Both the position numbers and the translations under genes were made by a program. DNA of 64,000 nucleotides from Pelodera strongyloides (lineage: Eukaryota > Nematoda > Chromadorea > Rhabditida > Rhabditidae). Under the pieces are notes generated by a model. The model made no database searches. It saw nothing but the letters and a program-made list of their open reading frames with translations, and was not told the origin of the DNA. The stretch spans positions 81,430 through 145,429 of the forward strand of contig JAANDG010000366.1 in assembly GCA_036852015.1 (NCBI GenBank), written 5' to 3'. Each line of letters begins with the position of its first letter. The stretch's first letter is position 1. Below, piece after piece: positions 11,460-21,956 of this stretch.

Positions 11460-14400
11460 TCAATAATCCTCGTCGCCAGCGAAAGAATTCCCGTAATAAG
11501 TATCACTGTCCATCTCGAATGCCTCGCCTTCTTGACCACTTTCATCATCAATGATGAGATCTGTGCAAACTGGGGACGGAGCGGGCGATGGTTCTTCTGT
11601 AGGTCCCTCTATTGGACGTTCTCCGATGGATTCCGAGCCCACGAGCATTTTCTGAAAATAATACTGCTACAACAGAGATATACGCGGTTTCGAAGAAGAT
11701 CGAAGCTTTCCTTTGGTGTGTTGGCATAAAAAAATGTGGCAATACATTTAATCGGTTGTATAACGAGACTGGCTAAGAGCTTGGTTGTTACCTACAATTA
11801 GGTGTCTTGATAGATTTTGAGCTTGACGACGTGATCTAACCGACAAAAACACCTTAGTGCACGCTACAAAACATTTGCTTATCCAAATCGAAAAGGAAAT
11901 TGAGACCACTAAAAGGTTGACACCTGCGTACCCCACAACCCATTTGTAATGCAGGGTTTATAAGAACTTAGGGCAGGTAACAACGTGAAGCTCACTTCTG
12001 TCATATGAGGAACGCCGCAATCAGCAACCTGTACCGGGGACTCTGTGCTGCGGCGAGAAGCTTTTTCCTCTGCTAGTCCGCGACTTGAACCCGGGAAAAC
12101 TGCTGGTACCTGTAAAGTATCTCTAATAGAAAAAATTTCCTTGCAAGGTAAAGGTTCGTTTCCTGCACCTAGAAATGGAAATATTCCTATCAGAACGAAT
12201 GAAAGCAGATGCACAGAGCTAACGGATTCAAAAAGCTTCCACCTGGGTCTGCCGGTTCTGTACGCCTCCATTTCGTCTATCAAGCATTTTAAAATACTCG
12301 TCAATGTATCCATCTGCGAGAAACCAACTGAAAGAGATGTATAATACATATAATACTATTTACAACTTTCCTACGACGTAGGGCTTTTATATGAGGGCTG
12401 GCAAGGGGTTTATCGAAGGGACTACTGGTCTCGGCTATTATGAACTGTAATCAAAATTTTCTACTATATAAGGCAGACATGTTGTAACCTTCGTACTGAA
12501 AGAGTCTCTCGAAATAGTGAAAGAGCTCAACTTTACTAGCAATCCATTTTATGCAATATACATAATAAGGGAAAATATTCAACGTACTACTCTTGGTAAG
12601 TTCCCGAGTCGATTTCTGTCTGTAAGCACTGGTCTCGATGCTTCTCGAGCAAGTTCGCCGCTAGCACCAACTGTAAAACGATTTATGAAAAAAAAACTAG
12701 TACCGTCTTTGGTGAATTATATCTTAGGTGTTCTGCTTCTACCGTGACGTAGAAGCAGAAAACCACAAAAACCAATGAGATGATTCATTGGTTCAACATA
12801 GAGCACACTCAAGAAGTAAAAAAGTAACCAACCATTCGGATCTTGTCTCTCTTGCGCAGAAATAGGTCACGGTCTAAAAAAACGTACGACAATAGAAGGA
12901 GTTTTATCGTAGAAGCATGACCCTTCAATCCGACGGTAAATTTACTAGATAGTTGAGATATTGAATAAAATAAGTCGTCACCTTCATTTGAAACGAAGCG
13001 GTCGGGAATAACGCACGTTTCGGATGGTAGTACTAGTTCAACTTCTTCAGTTGAGCTTCCGTTAGCCTGCAAAGATGTGGTTAAGTATAATAACATAAAA
13101 TACAACAATTGTATACAAATATATAGAACAGCTCTAGTTTGGTCCAGTGCCCGTTGCCACTCCGATCAAAAGCAAACCGTCTAGTTCCTTTTCACACTTG
13201 TATTCACTAAACAAACATACCAATAGGTCTCTCTTCGGCAAATCAGGCACTGAATCGACTTCTGAGTGTTTCACGTTTCCATTACGATCCTGAATTAGAA
13301 AACTAAGTGTGGGAAAATGATTGCGAAATTATTTGGCCAGCATAGATAGCCCTGTATCACAGGTATGCAGCACTTGTTAGAAAAGCGGCTCAAATACACC
13401 TAAGGTTGGACTATACTAAGCCAAAGGTTCAGTCCAATACCAAAAACAAGCATTCGCGCATTGAGCCAAACGTACCTCGTGCAATGGCTCGTCTTCATTA
13501 GCAACTTGGTCGATCACCTGCAAGATCCAATAGAAAACAAGTGTAAAAATAGCACTCCCAAGATGACCAAAGTTACGACCAGCTGGATTGATTCGATTAC
13601 AGTACCAATTGAAGCGTTGGTGGCTACCAAGAAATACACAAGTGCGAATTCCGAATGAAAACTTTGCTAAATTGGTTCGAGATTGACAATCGGAAATTCT
13701 CCTCGTGACGTTTCAACAAAAAAGGTCGTGACGTTTCAACAAAAAAACTCAAACAAAAAATATTCCAGAAATTTACCGTAACATAACCGGAGCTCTCCAT
13801 CGTCAGGTTCCTTCTCTTTGGCTTAATTTCTGCAACAAGCGAGCTTGGCCTCTTTTTCATCTGTAACAAAATGTTTAGTCAACTGGGGAAAAATAAATAA
13901 ACATGACCAAAAAAATTTAATTATTAGCAAAATGAACAAAAACCAAATATTACAATTTAAGCAGGATACTGACCTCAGTCGTCCTCGAATCGTCTCCGGG
14001 AGTTTGAAAAGTGTCTTGCAGATTTTTCAGGTAGACTTTCTCAAACGGCTCGTGAATCCACCACCTGAGCGAAAATCGAAAGTAATTGAAACTTTGGATA
14101 AGGCAAAACGCTTTCACTTAAAAAAATACCAGTGTCAATGGTACTGGTAAGTCTAATAGCCACTCAAAGGAATTGTATACAAAAATCAACGTACTCGACA
14201 TCCCCACGTTTGTATTCTGATTGCAAAATAGGATCAATATAATCCGCCAGCGTGCCTTGCTTCAGCACTCTCTAGAATGGGGTTTGGTTAAAAAAGGCTA
14301 ATACAAATACTGTCCCTAACGAACCGTAAAGGACACATAATTACTCGGTTTTTCTCTGTCAATAAGTGGAATAACGCCCGTATTCGCTAAACGTGCCCCA

Positions 14401-17400
14401 AAATTAAAAGCGAACTCAACAATAAAGCCCACTAGGAGCAGCGAAAACATGTAAACAATGCGAACATACCCAACGGGCTTTGTTACGCACTTCGTTGAAC
14501 AAGGCGAGGTCTGGAAAAGGACAGATCACAAACTTCGGGTAAGATAAAACAAAAACAAAACCTGCAAGCTTTATTGCAAACCAGCTTGTAATACTTTACC
14601 TGAAACCCGATTGAATATAAAGATGCAAAGATAGTGTAGTAAAAATCACCTGAGAGCTGAAAAATTTTGTCCGGGATCACCAAAAGATTCGTTTGTAGAT
14701 CGGCCTCAGAGGCTAACATCTTCTAGAAAAATGTTTGTCAAAAGAATGAAAATGAAATATGTTCTAGAGGAATGCAGACTGAGAATCAGGTCAACTTACC
14801 CCGTTGGGACAACGAATCATTTCAAGTAAGTTGACGTCCTGCTGTTTGCCCATTTCTGTCAAAGTGCGACTAAACAACTCCTAAACAAATAACTCATTCT
14901 TCAAAAATCAAAAATACATGGTATTGGTCTTTAAAGAACCGCGCTCGAAAGTTTCACTTTTTCCAACTCTGAGAAAAACTAATGCCATTTTAAAGAGCAC
15001 GAGGTAGGTTGTACAAATTGGTCGATGAAAAATGAGGACATGCCTGTTTGGGAGAATCCAGTCTGTTGAAGAAATGAGCCATTAGGATCATCGATCGAGA
15101 ATTGTCGACCTAAATTTAAAAAGAATCAGACGACAATGTTTGGCATGTAACAACATTACGCGGCGCTACCATAAAACCAGCATATGTACGGAGCTAACAT
15201 ATTTGGAGTTATCACAGATATTTGGAGTTATCACAGAGGAATTAAATTATATCGCAAGGTCAATTCAAACATCAAGAAGTTCTTAATATTACCTTACGGG
15301 GTCAAGAGGGATGTGATTGACCGCATGTATAAAACATAAAACATAGGAAGAAGAAACGTAAAACATACGATAGAAACGCCTTTTGAAGTGTACACCAGAA
15401 TGTCCAGCAGCGACATATTTGACAACCAGTTCCTCAGCTCCTGTGTTTCATGGGGAGGCGTATGCTCCGTTCTAGCGACTGTACGAGGTTCGGTTCCATC
15501 GTATTTCATTCCAGCCTGCAAATAAATGTTCGTTAACAGCAGCTAATGCTACTCATTGGGGGAGCGCTACTTGGAAATCAAATAAAAAGCTCCAAACCAC
15601 ATATAATTATTTCACACGATTAGCTTATAAAGCAAGTTATGAAGAAAATAGAGTTCGATAAAAGAAACGGACACTACCTGGAGGCAAAGGGTCACCAAAC
15701 ACTTATCGCAGGGCGGGTCAGATACCAAGTGTCCACTACACTCGATCTCCTAAAATAAATTTATTCGAACTCCAAAGATGCAATCACACTAGTCTAATGA
15801 GGCAAAAGCAACAACAGAAAGCGTCATCTTAATAGGATGTTCTTTATCGAGAGGATTTACGGAAACAAGGAAAACTTACTTTTAACTTATTGTGGTTGCG
15901 CCTAAAGAAGCTCTCACACTGATAACAGCACGTCACTCCAAATACTGGCTGCTGAGGAGCGATTTGCCAACAAACAACGCACTGGACCACCTCAGAAACA
16001 TCAGTTGCCGAAGAGCTTCCATTAAAATCGGTCTTCATGCCTAACTGAAAATGAAGTGTCAAGAATCACAAGGACCATCTCATTTGTGCGAGACATGAGA
16101 CCACGTAGGTCAGGAATTTTCTGACCAAAGACCTATTTTCCATAGAGTATTTCTTCGCACAATGTGCTATCAGTCAGGGGACAGCACACAGTTCACAATT
16201 CTAACATTTACTAAAAGTTGAATGAAAAGGAAGAAACATGTCGCCCACCTTTAGGCACCTAAGAAGACGACATCTGCCGCAACGTCGTCCAAAGCGGTCC
16301 ACCGCATGCACACATCGAAGTTCCTAGAACATAGGTAACTTGGAAATCTCCAAAGACAAATTGGGTTTACAAGGTAAGCGCATGAGACGCTACATGGCAG
16401 CGAGTATTCCTAGAAAAAAGGTACTTACCTGTAGCTTAGTTGAAAACAACATGAAGAGGTTGGAGCATCGGCTGCAGCTTTGCAGTCCACATCTCTTCAT
16501 TTCATCGGTCCCAATTCCACAGACCTGACACGATCCTGTCTGTAATGAAACTTATAAACCGTAGGAAACTTCTAAAAAACGGTCTCTTTGCAATTACATC
16601 CCTTGCGCTGGAAACTAATCTTTCCATCATAAACTAGCAAAGAAGAAACTCATACCTTCACGCCTTCTCGACGAGCGCGTATATATGTGTTCGGAACTTG
16701 AGGCGGCTGCATTCCCGCCTAAAACACCAAACATTTTCACCGGAAAACGCATTGCAAACCTCAATCTTCTCAATTAAATCATATATTACTCTACCAGAGG
16801 AATCTGGCCAAAATGGATCTTTAATGGGCTTACCTTAATACACTCCTTGAGGAAGAAAGGAATAAAGACATTGCCGCAACCAGTAGATAAGTGGGTGTAC
16901 GGCTAAACAAAAGACACTGTTTGGTCAAAGACTTTATGACAAAGCCAAGGCCTGATACTCGGTGAGCCAGCGAATCACCCCTGATGTGTATTCAAGCAAA
17001 AACATGATATTTTCCATCGAAAAACGGTTCGAGCACATACCTCGATCATACAATTATTCTTCTCGAAAAATGCAAAACACGGGTCGCAACAATAGACTGC
17101 GTATCTGATCTCTTGTGGGGCGGCCTCATCGCAGACAACGCACTAAAATTGGAATCGAATATGGAACAAAAATACCAACCGAAAACATCTGAGCAAGTGA
17201 AGGATTAAGAACCAGCCTGAATAAATATGCTACATTTGAATAGAGATCAAAGAGGAAGACGCTTACCTTCACAGTGCCAGCAACTCCTTCTGTATTAGGC
17301 TCCGACTTGGGGATCAGGAATTCGGCCTGCAAAATAAACAAGTAAGATTGACGTTAAGCCTAGCGTGCAGGATACCAAAGAAGGTCGGTACTCATGAACA

Positions 17401-19129
17401 AAATCAATAAAAAAACTAAGGAGAGCAATTACATTCAACTCGTTATTTACCCCAGACTCTTCCCGAAGAGCCACAAAAGGAACGGGGTCCTCAGGGAGAT
17501 TGACAATCGATGGAGTCTCCACATTTTGTATATCCAGGGGTTCTAGTTTGATGTTCACAGACGCATCTGTCCTTTCTTGCGTTCCGCTAGGTTCCGAATA
17601 TGATTCATCCAGAACCTCTTCTTTGATATGTTCACTTGAAGTGCCAGCCGTGCGCGCATTAGAACTTGTCTCCAGAACCGGCCCAACGGTCTCCTGCAGT
17701 TCTATTGTGCCTCGTTCCTAAAACATATAATTTAGTGTGTATTTATGCGGTCGAACTTTGATATTACTTGTGTCTTGCAAATAACCTCATGATCAACTGA
17801 GCTTAACGGTTGCAGCCAACTGCGCTCATCCGGCTTTTAGTGGCCTAGTAACTATTGTTGGCTAGAAGTTGTTGGCGGGGCAAAACTAACAAAGAAACTA
17901 GGCATATCAAGAATTCATGAAAGCATTTTATATTTTCACACAGTTCCATGAATCAACAGATGCATGCTGAGTCAGAGAACAGGGGTCCTATAGAAAGAAA
18001 ATGCGCAAACCTGAAGACTCTCCACGGGGTTCGGCGTCTGTGTAATATCGTAATCTGAACTCTTGAGCAATGGCAGGAGGTTCTCAAAGTTACCGCACGA
18101 CTTTGCAGCCCTACGCCCCTTCTTTCTCTTTGCCTTCTTCGTCACAACATCGGTTTGATCATCTGTAGCCGGAGCAGTGGTTTGAAGTGTGGAAACCTGA
18201 AATCGATTGTAACTAGAAGAAAATATAACATATAGGCAATGTACGCTATGCGCTGACGTACCGTGCTTATCGACACGTAATTCTATTCCTGATAAACAAA
18301 TTTCCGCTAAAAATAACATACTGAATTAGCTGTTGTCTCAAGTTCTTGTAGCTTAAGGACGAGATGGACTTGAGCTTTAGGGGAGACCAGGAGACAAAGA
18401 TGCTGAAAAATTCATGAACATAATAATAATACAACAGTTGGCCAGTCGGAGAGTCAAACAATACTTAACTGTGCAAACGAGTTGCCATTAAGATGGGCCT
18501 ACAGCATAAATTAAGAGAAAAAATAAGGAAGATAAGGTGCACTGATGACGTTGTCAAGCAAAGTGATGAAGATTTTTATGCAACAGTGGTCGGGCAAAAG
18601 CGTGGTTTAAATTTTGGGAAAAAAAGCAAACAAACTAATATCAAACCAACCGAGGGAGAAGATGGTGGTGCTTTTGGACACATATCCCAAGCGTAATCTG
18701 AATTGGTAGAAGCTACTTCTGATTCTGGATCGCTTTGTGTGGGCACATAGACCTAAATTTAATGAAACATCAAAATAAGTTCCTTTCCGCAATCGTGTAC
18801 ATCTCGTATATTGTAAGCTTGTACTTTTGAGCAAAACAACAGACATAAACCGACCGATTGTTCTAGTGACGGAGCTATATTCACAACTACATCGTCCCGT
18901 GTGTTCGCCGATGGTGAGTTTCTGTCCGGATCAACTATCTAAAAAAAATAGAGCAAATGAACAGAATGCCTTGTAATCTGTCCGTGCCCTGCATCTAACT
19001 AATTAAGAAAAATGGTTGTATTCCACAGACACCCGCAAAGAAGGACAATGATTTCCCCTAAAAAAAAAGATATACCTCATTCTCATTAGGAAACTCTGAG
19101 CCCTGCACGCCAGATCCGCTTCCCTCCAT
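11460..19129 (-). CDS. Triple nuclear-receptor-like zinc-finger protein, paralogue A
   Basis: About 31 exons join in phase from ATG 19129 to stop 11460-11462, about 953 residues. Residues 1-278 are low-complexity, with a basic cluster KKAKRKKGRR (nuclear-localisation-like) and two sumoylation-type motifs, IKEE and IKLE (exon about 17716-17450). Module 1: CVVC..CDPCFAFF (exon 17142-17041), degenerate second finger GCGNVF..KECIK, AGM. Module 2: CQVC..CSRC (about 16541-16431), CVHAVDRFGRRCGRCRLLRC (about 16327-16253), LGM. Module 3: CVVC..CYQCESFFRR (about 16044-15880), CSGHLVSDPPCDKC (about 15750-15679), AGM (about 15516). The C-terminal helical region (15.1-12.0 kb) aligns with paralogue B at FNEVRNKARW, DYIDPILQSEY, EPFEKVY, DRDLFLRKRDKIR and DEYFKML. 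The tail is acidic (exon about 11651-11460). The join near 12.08 kb needs a 56-nt intron; otherwise the frame stops at 12073. Probably a nuclear regulator. Confidence 0.82.
13704..13747. repeat. 23-bp tandem duplication
   Basis: CGTGACGTTTCAACAAAAAA occurs twice, 23 bp apart, in an intron of paralogue A. Confidence 0.9.
15199..15236. repeat. 19-bp perfect tandem duplication
   Basis: ATATTTGGAGTTATCACAG is repeated head-to-tail exactly, in an intron of paralogue A. Confidence 0.95.
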
Positions 19130-19145
19130 AAAGGCACTTGGTTAC

Positions 19146-19155
19146 CTGCAAACAA
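19146..19155 (-). promoter_or_regulatory. Putative spliced-leader acceptor for paralogue A
   Basis: On the minus strand TTTGCAG ends at 19146, 16 bases before the ATG at 19129, with no evident upstream exon. This is the same layout as in paralogue B. Confidence 0.5.
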
Positions 19156-19499
19156 ATTCGAATTATCGCAAATGTTGCGATCAATTTGAATCAATGGTCA
19201 AAAAGCGGTGTGCGTAGATTAACAAGCGGAAAATTTCAACATTATGAGCAAGGTAATGGAGCAGAGGGAATTAGAGAAAGAACAACAACGCATTTTAGTG
19301 TGAATATTACGTTAAATAAGCGATGTGTTGTGCTGAATGCGGGAAGTAGCAAACAACTCGATTTTAGTTACATTTTTTCATAGTTTTAGATGAGATTTTA
19401 GCAAAGAAGTAAAGCAACCAAACGCAAGCGGGTACTTCGTTCACAAAGGCTGAATTTTTCAGTGAAACATATAGCAGGGAAACAAAGAAGAACAACTTG

Positions 19500-19963
19500 T
19501 TAAAGGGAGAGGCCCACGAGAAAATTTCTTTCTCTCAATTTACTTGCACAGAGTGTCCAGAATCTTCTATGAAAACATTTCTATGAAAACCGCATCTATT
19601 TGCATCATGAACTTGCAGAGATATTCTATGCTAAACAACGGCCAGGTACAGTAGTCAGAAAGGTTAAAATACCTTTTTATAGTTTATATCCGTCCATTAG
19701 CGTTCTTTCTCTACATAATAATTGCTAAACGAGTGAAGAACATTACTACCATTATTACAAAGCGTTTCCAATACTGTAATACCATAAAAGAGCAAAAATT
19801 GTTTCAGACTACGGTGCCTGGCCGAACTGTTTAGCATAGGATATATCTGCGAGTTCTAACTGCAAAGAGATGCGGTTTTCGCAGAAATATTTCTGAGATT
19901 CCGGACATTCTGTGGAAGTAAATTGAGGAAAACATTTTTTTTCTCGTTAGCCTCTCCCTTTAA
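19500..19963. mobile_element. TTAA-flanked inverted-repeat element (MITE-like, 464 bp)
   Basis: The ends are TTAAAGGGAGAGGC at 19500 and GCCTCTCCCTTTAA at 19963. Imperfect inverted arms of about 160 bp follow: 19500-19660 and 19805-19963 share, in reverse complement, CAATTTACTT, CAGA.TGTCC.GAATC, GAAAACCGCATCT.TTTGCA and GCTAAACA. There is no coding capacity. TTAA at both ends is the target site expected for piggyBac-type transposases, so a non-autonomous piggyBac-like element is likely; a plain foldback element is the alternative. Confidence 0.7.
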
Positions 19964-20109
19964 GAAGGTAAGCATAAAGAACAACAACGCGGGCTGCCAC
20001 CTCTGATATAGAAAGTGCAACTGTTGCAATCAAAATATGATAAAATATGACTAGACACACACAACCACTCAGAGAGCATTATTTTCTTCAGATAAAGAGA
20101 AATTTTACT

Positions 20110-20283
20110 GCGCGTTGGGGTTGCTATTTCAGAAAAGAAAAGAGGCAGATATCCCGTTCGGGTGGAACCTTTCCGAAAGGATCTTGGCAAAAACAAAAAC
20201 CTTATTCCAATGAGAGACACTTCCCATTGAGCAGGCAGGGTTTTTCTTTGTAAGTTTTGAGTAAGCTTACAGCCCCAACGCGC
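20110..20283. repeat. Small inverted repeat
   Basis: GCGCGTTGGGG at 20110-20120 is the exact reverse complement of CCCCAACGCGC at 20273-20283, and sequence around the arms is weakly complementary. Function unknown. Confidence 0.45.
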
Positions 20284-21289
20284 TCGAAATCTTTCAGAAA
20301 AGCTGTTCGAGTTATACCGGGTTAGCAACTTTTTTTTCCAACTACGGTATGTTTTCCGACTACCGTAACGCGGCGTAGTACACCAATGTATGTATTTAGC
20401 GGCTAGGAGTGTCGTATATTATACCAACGGTCATACATATCGACTAATGATAGCGTAAGTTAACGATTTTACTAGCGATGATACAAATAACTATACATCT
20501 GCAAGACAAGTACAAATATGGGAACAAATACAAACAGGATCATATTTATGATGAGCACTTTGAAATAAACACCACTCACTTAACTCTTATGAGCTACGCA
20601 ACACTTCCACGCAACCCTCTTGCGTTATTTGCGGGTTAACCTCAACTAGCAAATGAGTGAACTACCTTCATCCCTCCATTTTCCCCAATTTAGAAACGAA
20701 GAAAAATTGGCGGGGACAGGGGACCGCCAGCCAACACGCGACGCTCAGACTACGGTGCTCGTGATGTTTTATGTGTGTTTGCCGTGTTAACATTTGTGTA
20801 TATCATATATTATCATACTCTGTTTTCTTCCAGTAGGAATTGAAGGGGGCTCGTCAGACACATGAGCAAATGGGTGATATTGACACATTCACTGGGCTCT
20901 CCCCGTTTTTCTTACTGTACTAATTTACTATTTTTCACTGCTGAAATAAAGGAAATACAATATTAGTTATGTAAGTAACGCTATGATGTAAAGAGAAAAA
21001 AAGCCTATTCAATAATTGGTGAAATGAAAAGGAGGAAATGTGTGTTTTGGCAATGCTTGCAGTTTCGATGCATCTTCCATTGAATTTGTTAAAATTGCAG
21101 TTCTACAACGTGATCGTTCAGAATCATTTTCAGTCAGCGATTTCGCCCAACCGAATGTCGAGCTCATCATGTTATATGTGACATCAGAATGCCGCGGAGT
21201 TGGTTTCACACATTCATGATAAAGGTTTCTTGATTAAATTATTGAATCGTAATAAAGCTCGTGGGACGAAGAAAATTAGCTAGTTGTTT

Positions 21290-21782
21290 TTTTTTCTCTT
21301 TGGTTATATTCACCGTTACTTTAACGATGAAAATGGAGTCGCAAGTTCTGATTCGAAAAACAAAGGGATTTCTTACAATTGTGCAATCCCGCTACCCAAT
21401 TGCCAGGTTTTCATCGTTGCACATTCTGAACCAAGTGATTTAAGAAGATTACTCAGGTTCATGTAGAACTTGTTGAGGTCAGCTGATCATAGAAAACCTA
21501 CTATTTACCGTCGTACAAAAGAACACGTATACATAGTGTATTACGTTTGCAAATAGGTTGCAAAGAATGGTAGAGCAACTTATGCGCTTAACTTCAACGG
21601 TAAATAGGCTTACGTTGTGCGCAAATCAAACTGAATACAGAGAACGAAGACGTTCATTTGACGAGCTGGAGTTTGACAAGGATTGTTGCCATTGTCTCTA
21701 TTTCATGGTTTACTTGATGCAACAGTGTCATACACACCCTTCTATTTCGTTAGGTTCAGACTTACAATTAGCCGTCTGCTAA
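21290..21782 (+). CDS. Weak coding candidate, two in-phase segments
   Basis: An open segment ending SEPSDLRRLLR (GT at 21457) can splice in phase to an AG near 21556 followed by RMVEQLMRLTSTVNR and RERRRSFDELEFDK up to a stop at 21780-21782. The charged helical look suggests real coding sequence or a decayed exon pair, but no start, upstream exon or family was found. Confidence 0.22.
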
Positions 21783-21956
21783 AATCCTCCTCCCATACTT
21801 CGATGAAGAACATAGTCAGCTTATAAATCCTACATTGTTACCATTTTACCCAAAACCCTGTTTCATATAAACTGGCTTTGAGTTCTTCGTTCAACTTTTG
21901 CTGATGTTTTTGCAATTGTTACACACGTTGTTCCACGCTGCCAGCTGACACTCATT

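Larger units (their letters stand above)
19156..21956. other. Intergenic region between divergent genes
   Basis: This lies between the divergently transcribed zinc-finger gene and the TTD14-like gene. It holds the 464-bp inverted-repeat element (19500-19963), a smaller inverted repeat (20110-20283), CAGACTACGGT-type words and a weak coding candidate (about 21290-21782, plus strand). Confidence 0.6.

Noticed and set aside
11532..12344. Plus-strand open frames over the last exons of paralogue A
   Set aside because: Shadows of the minus-strand exons, which have matching splice sites and paralogue support.
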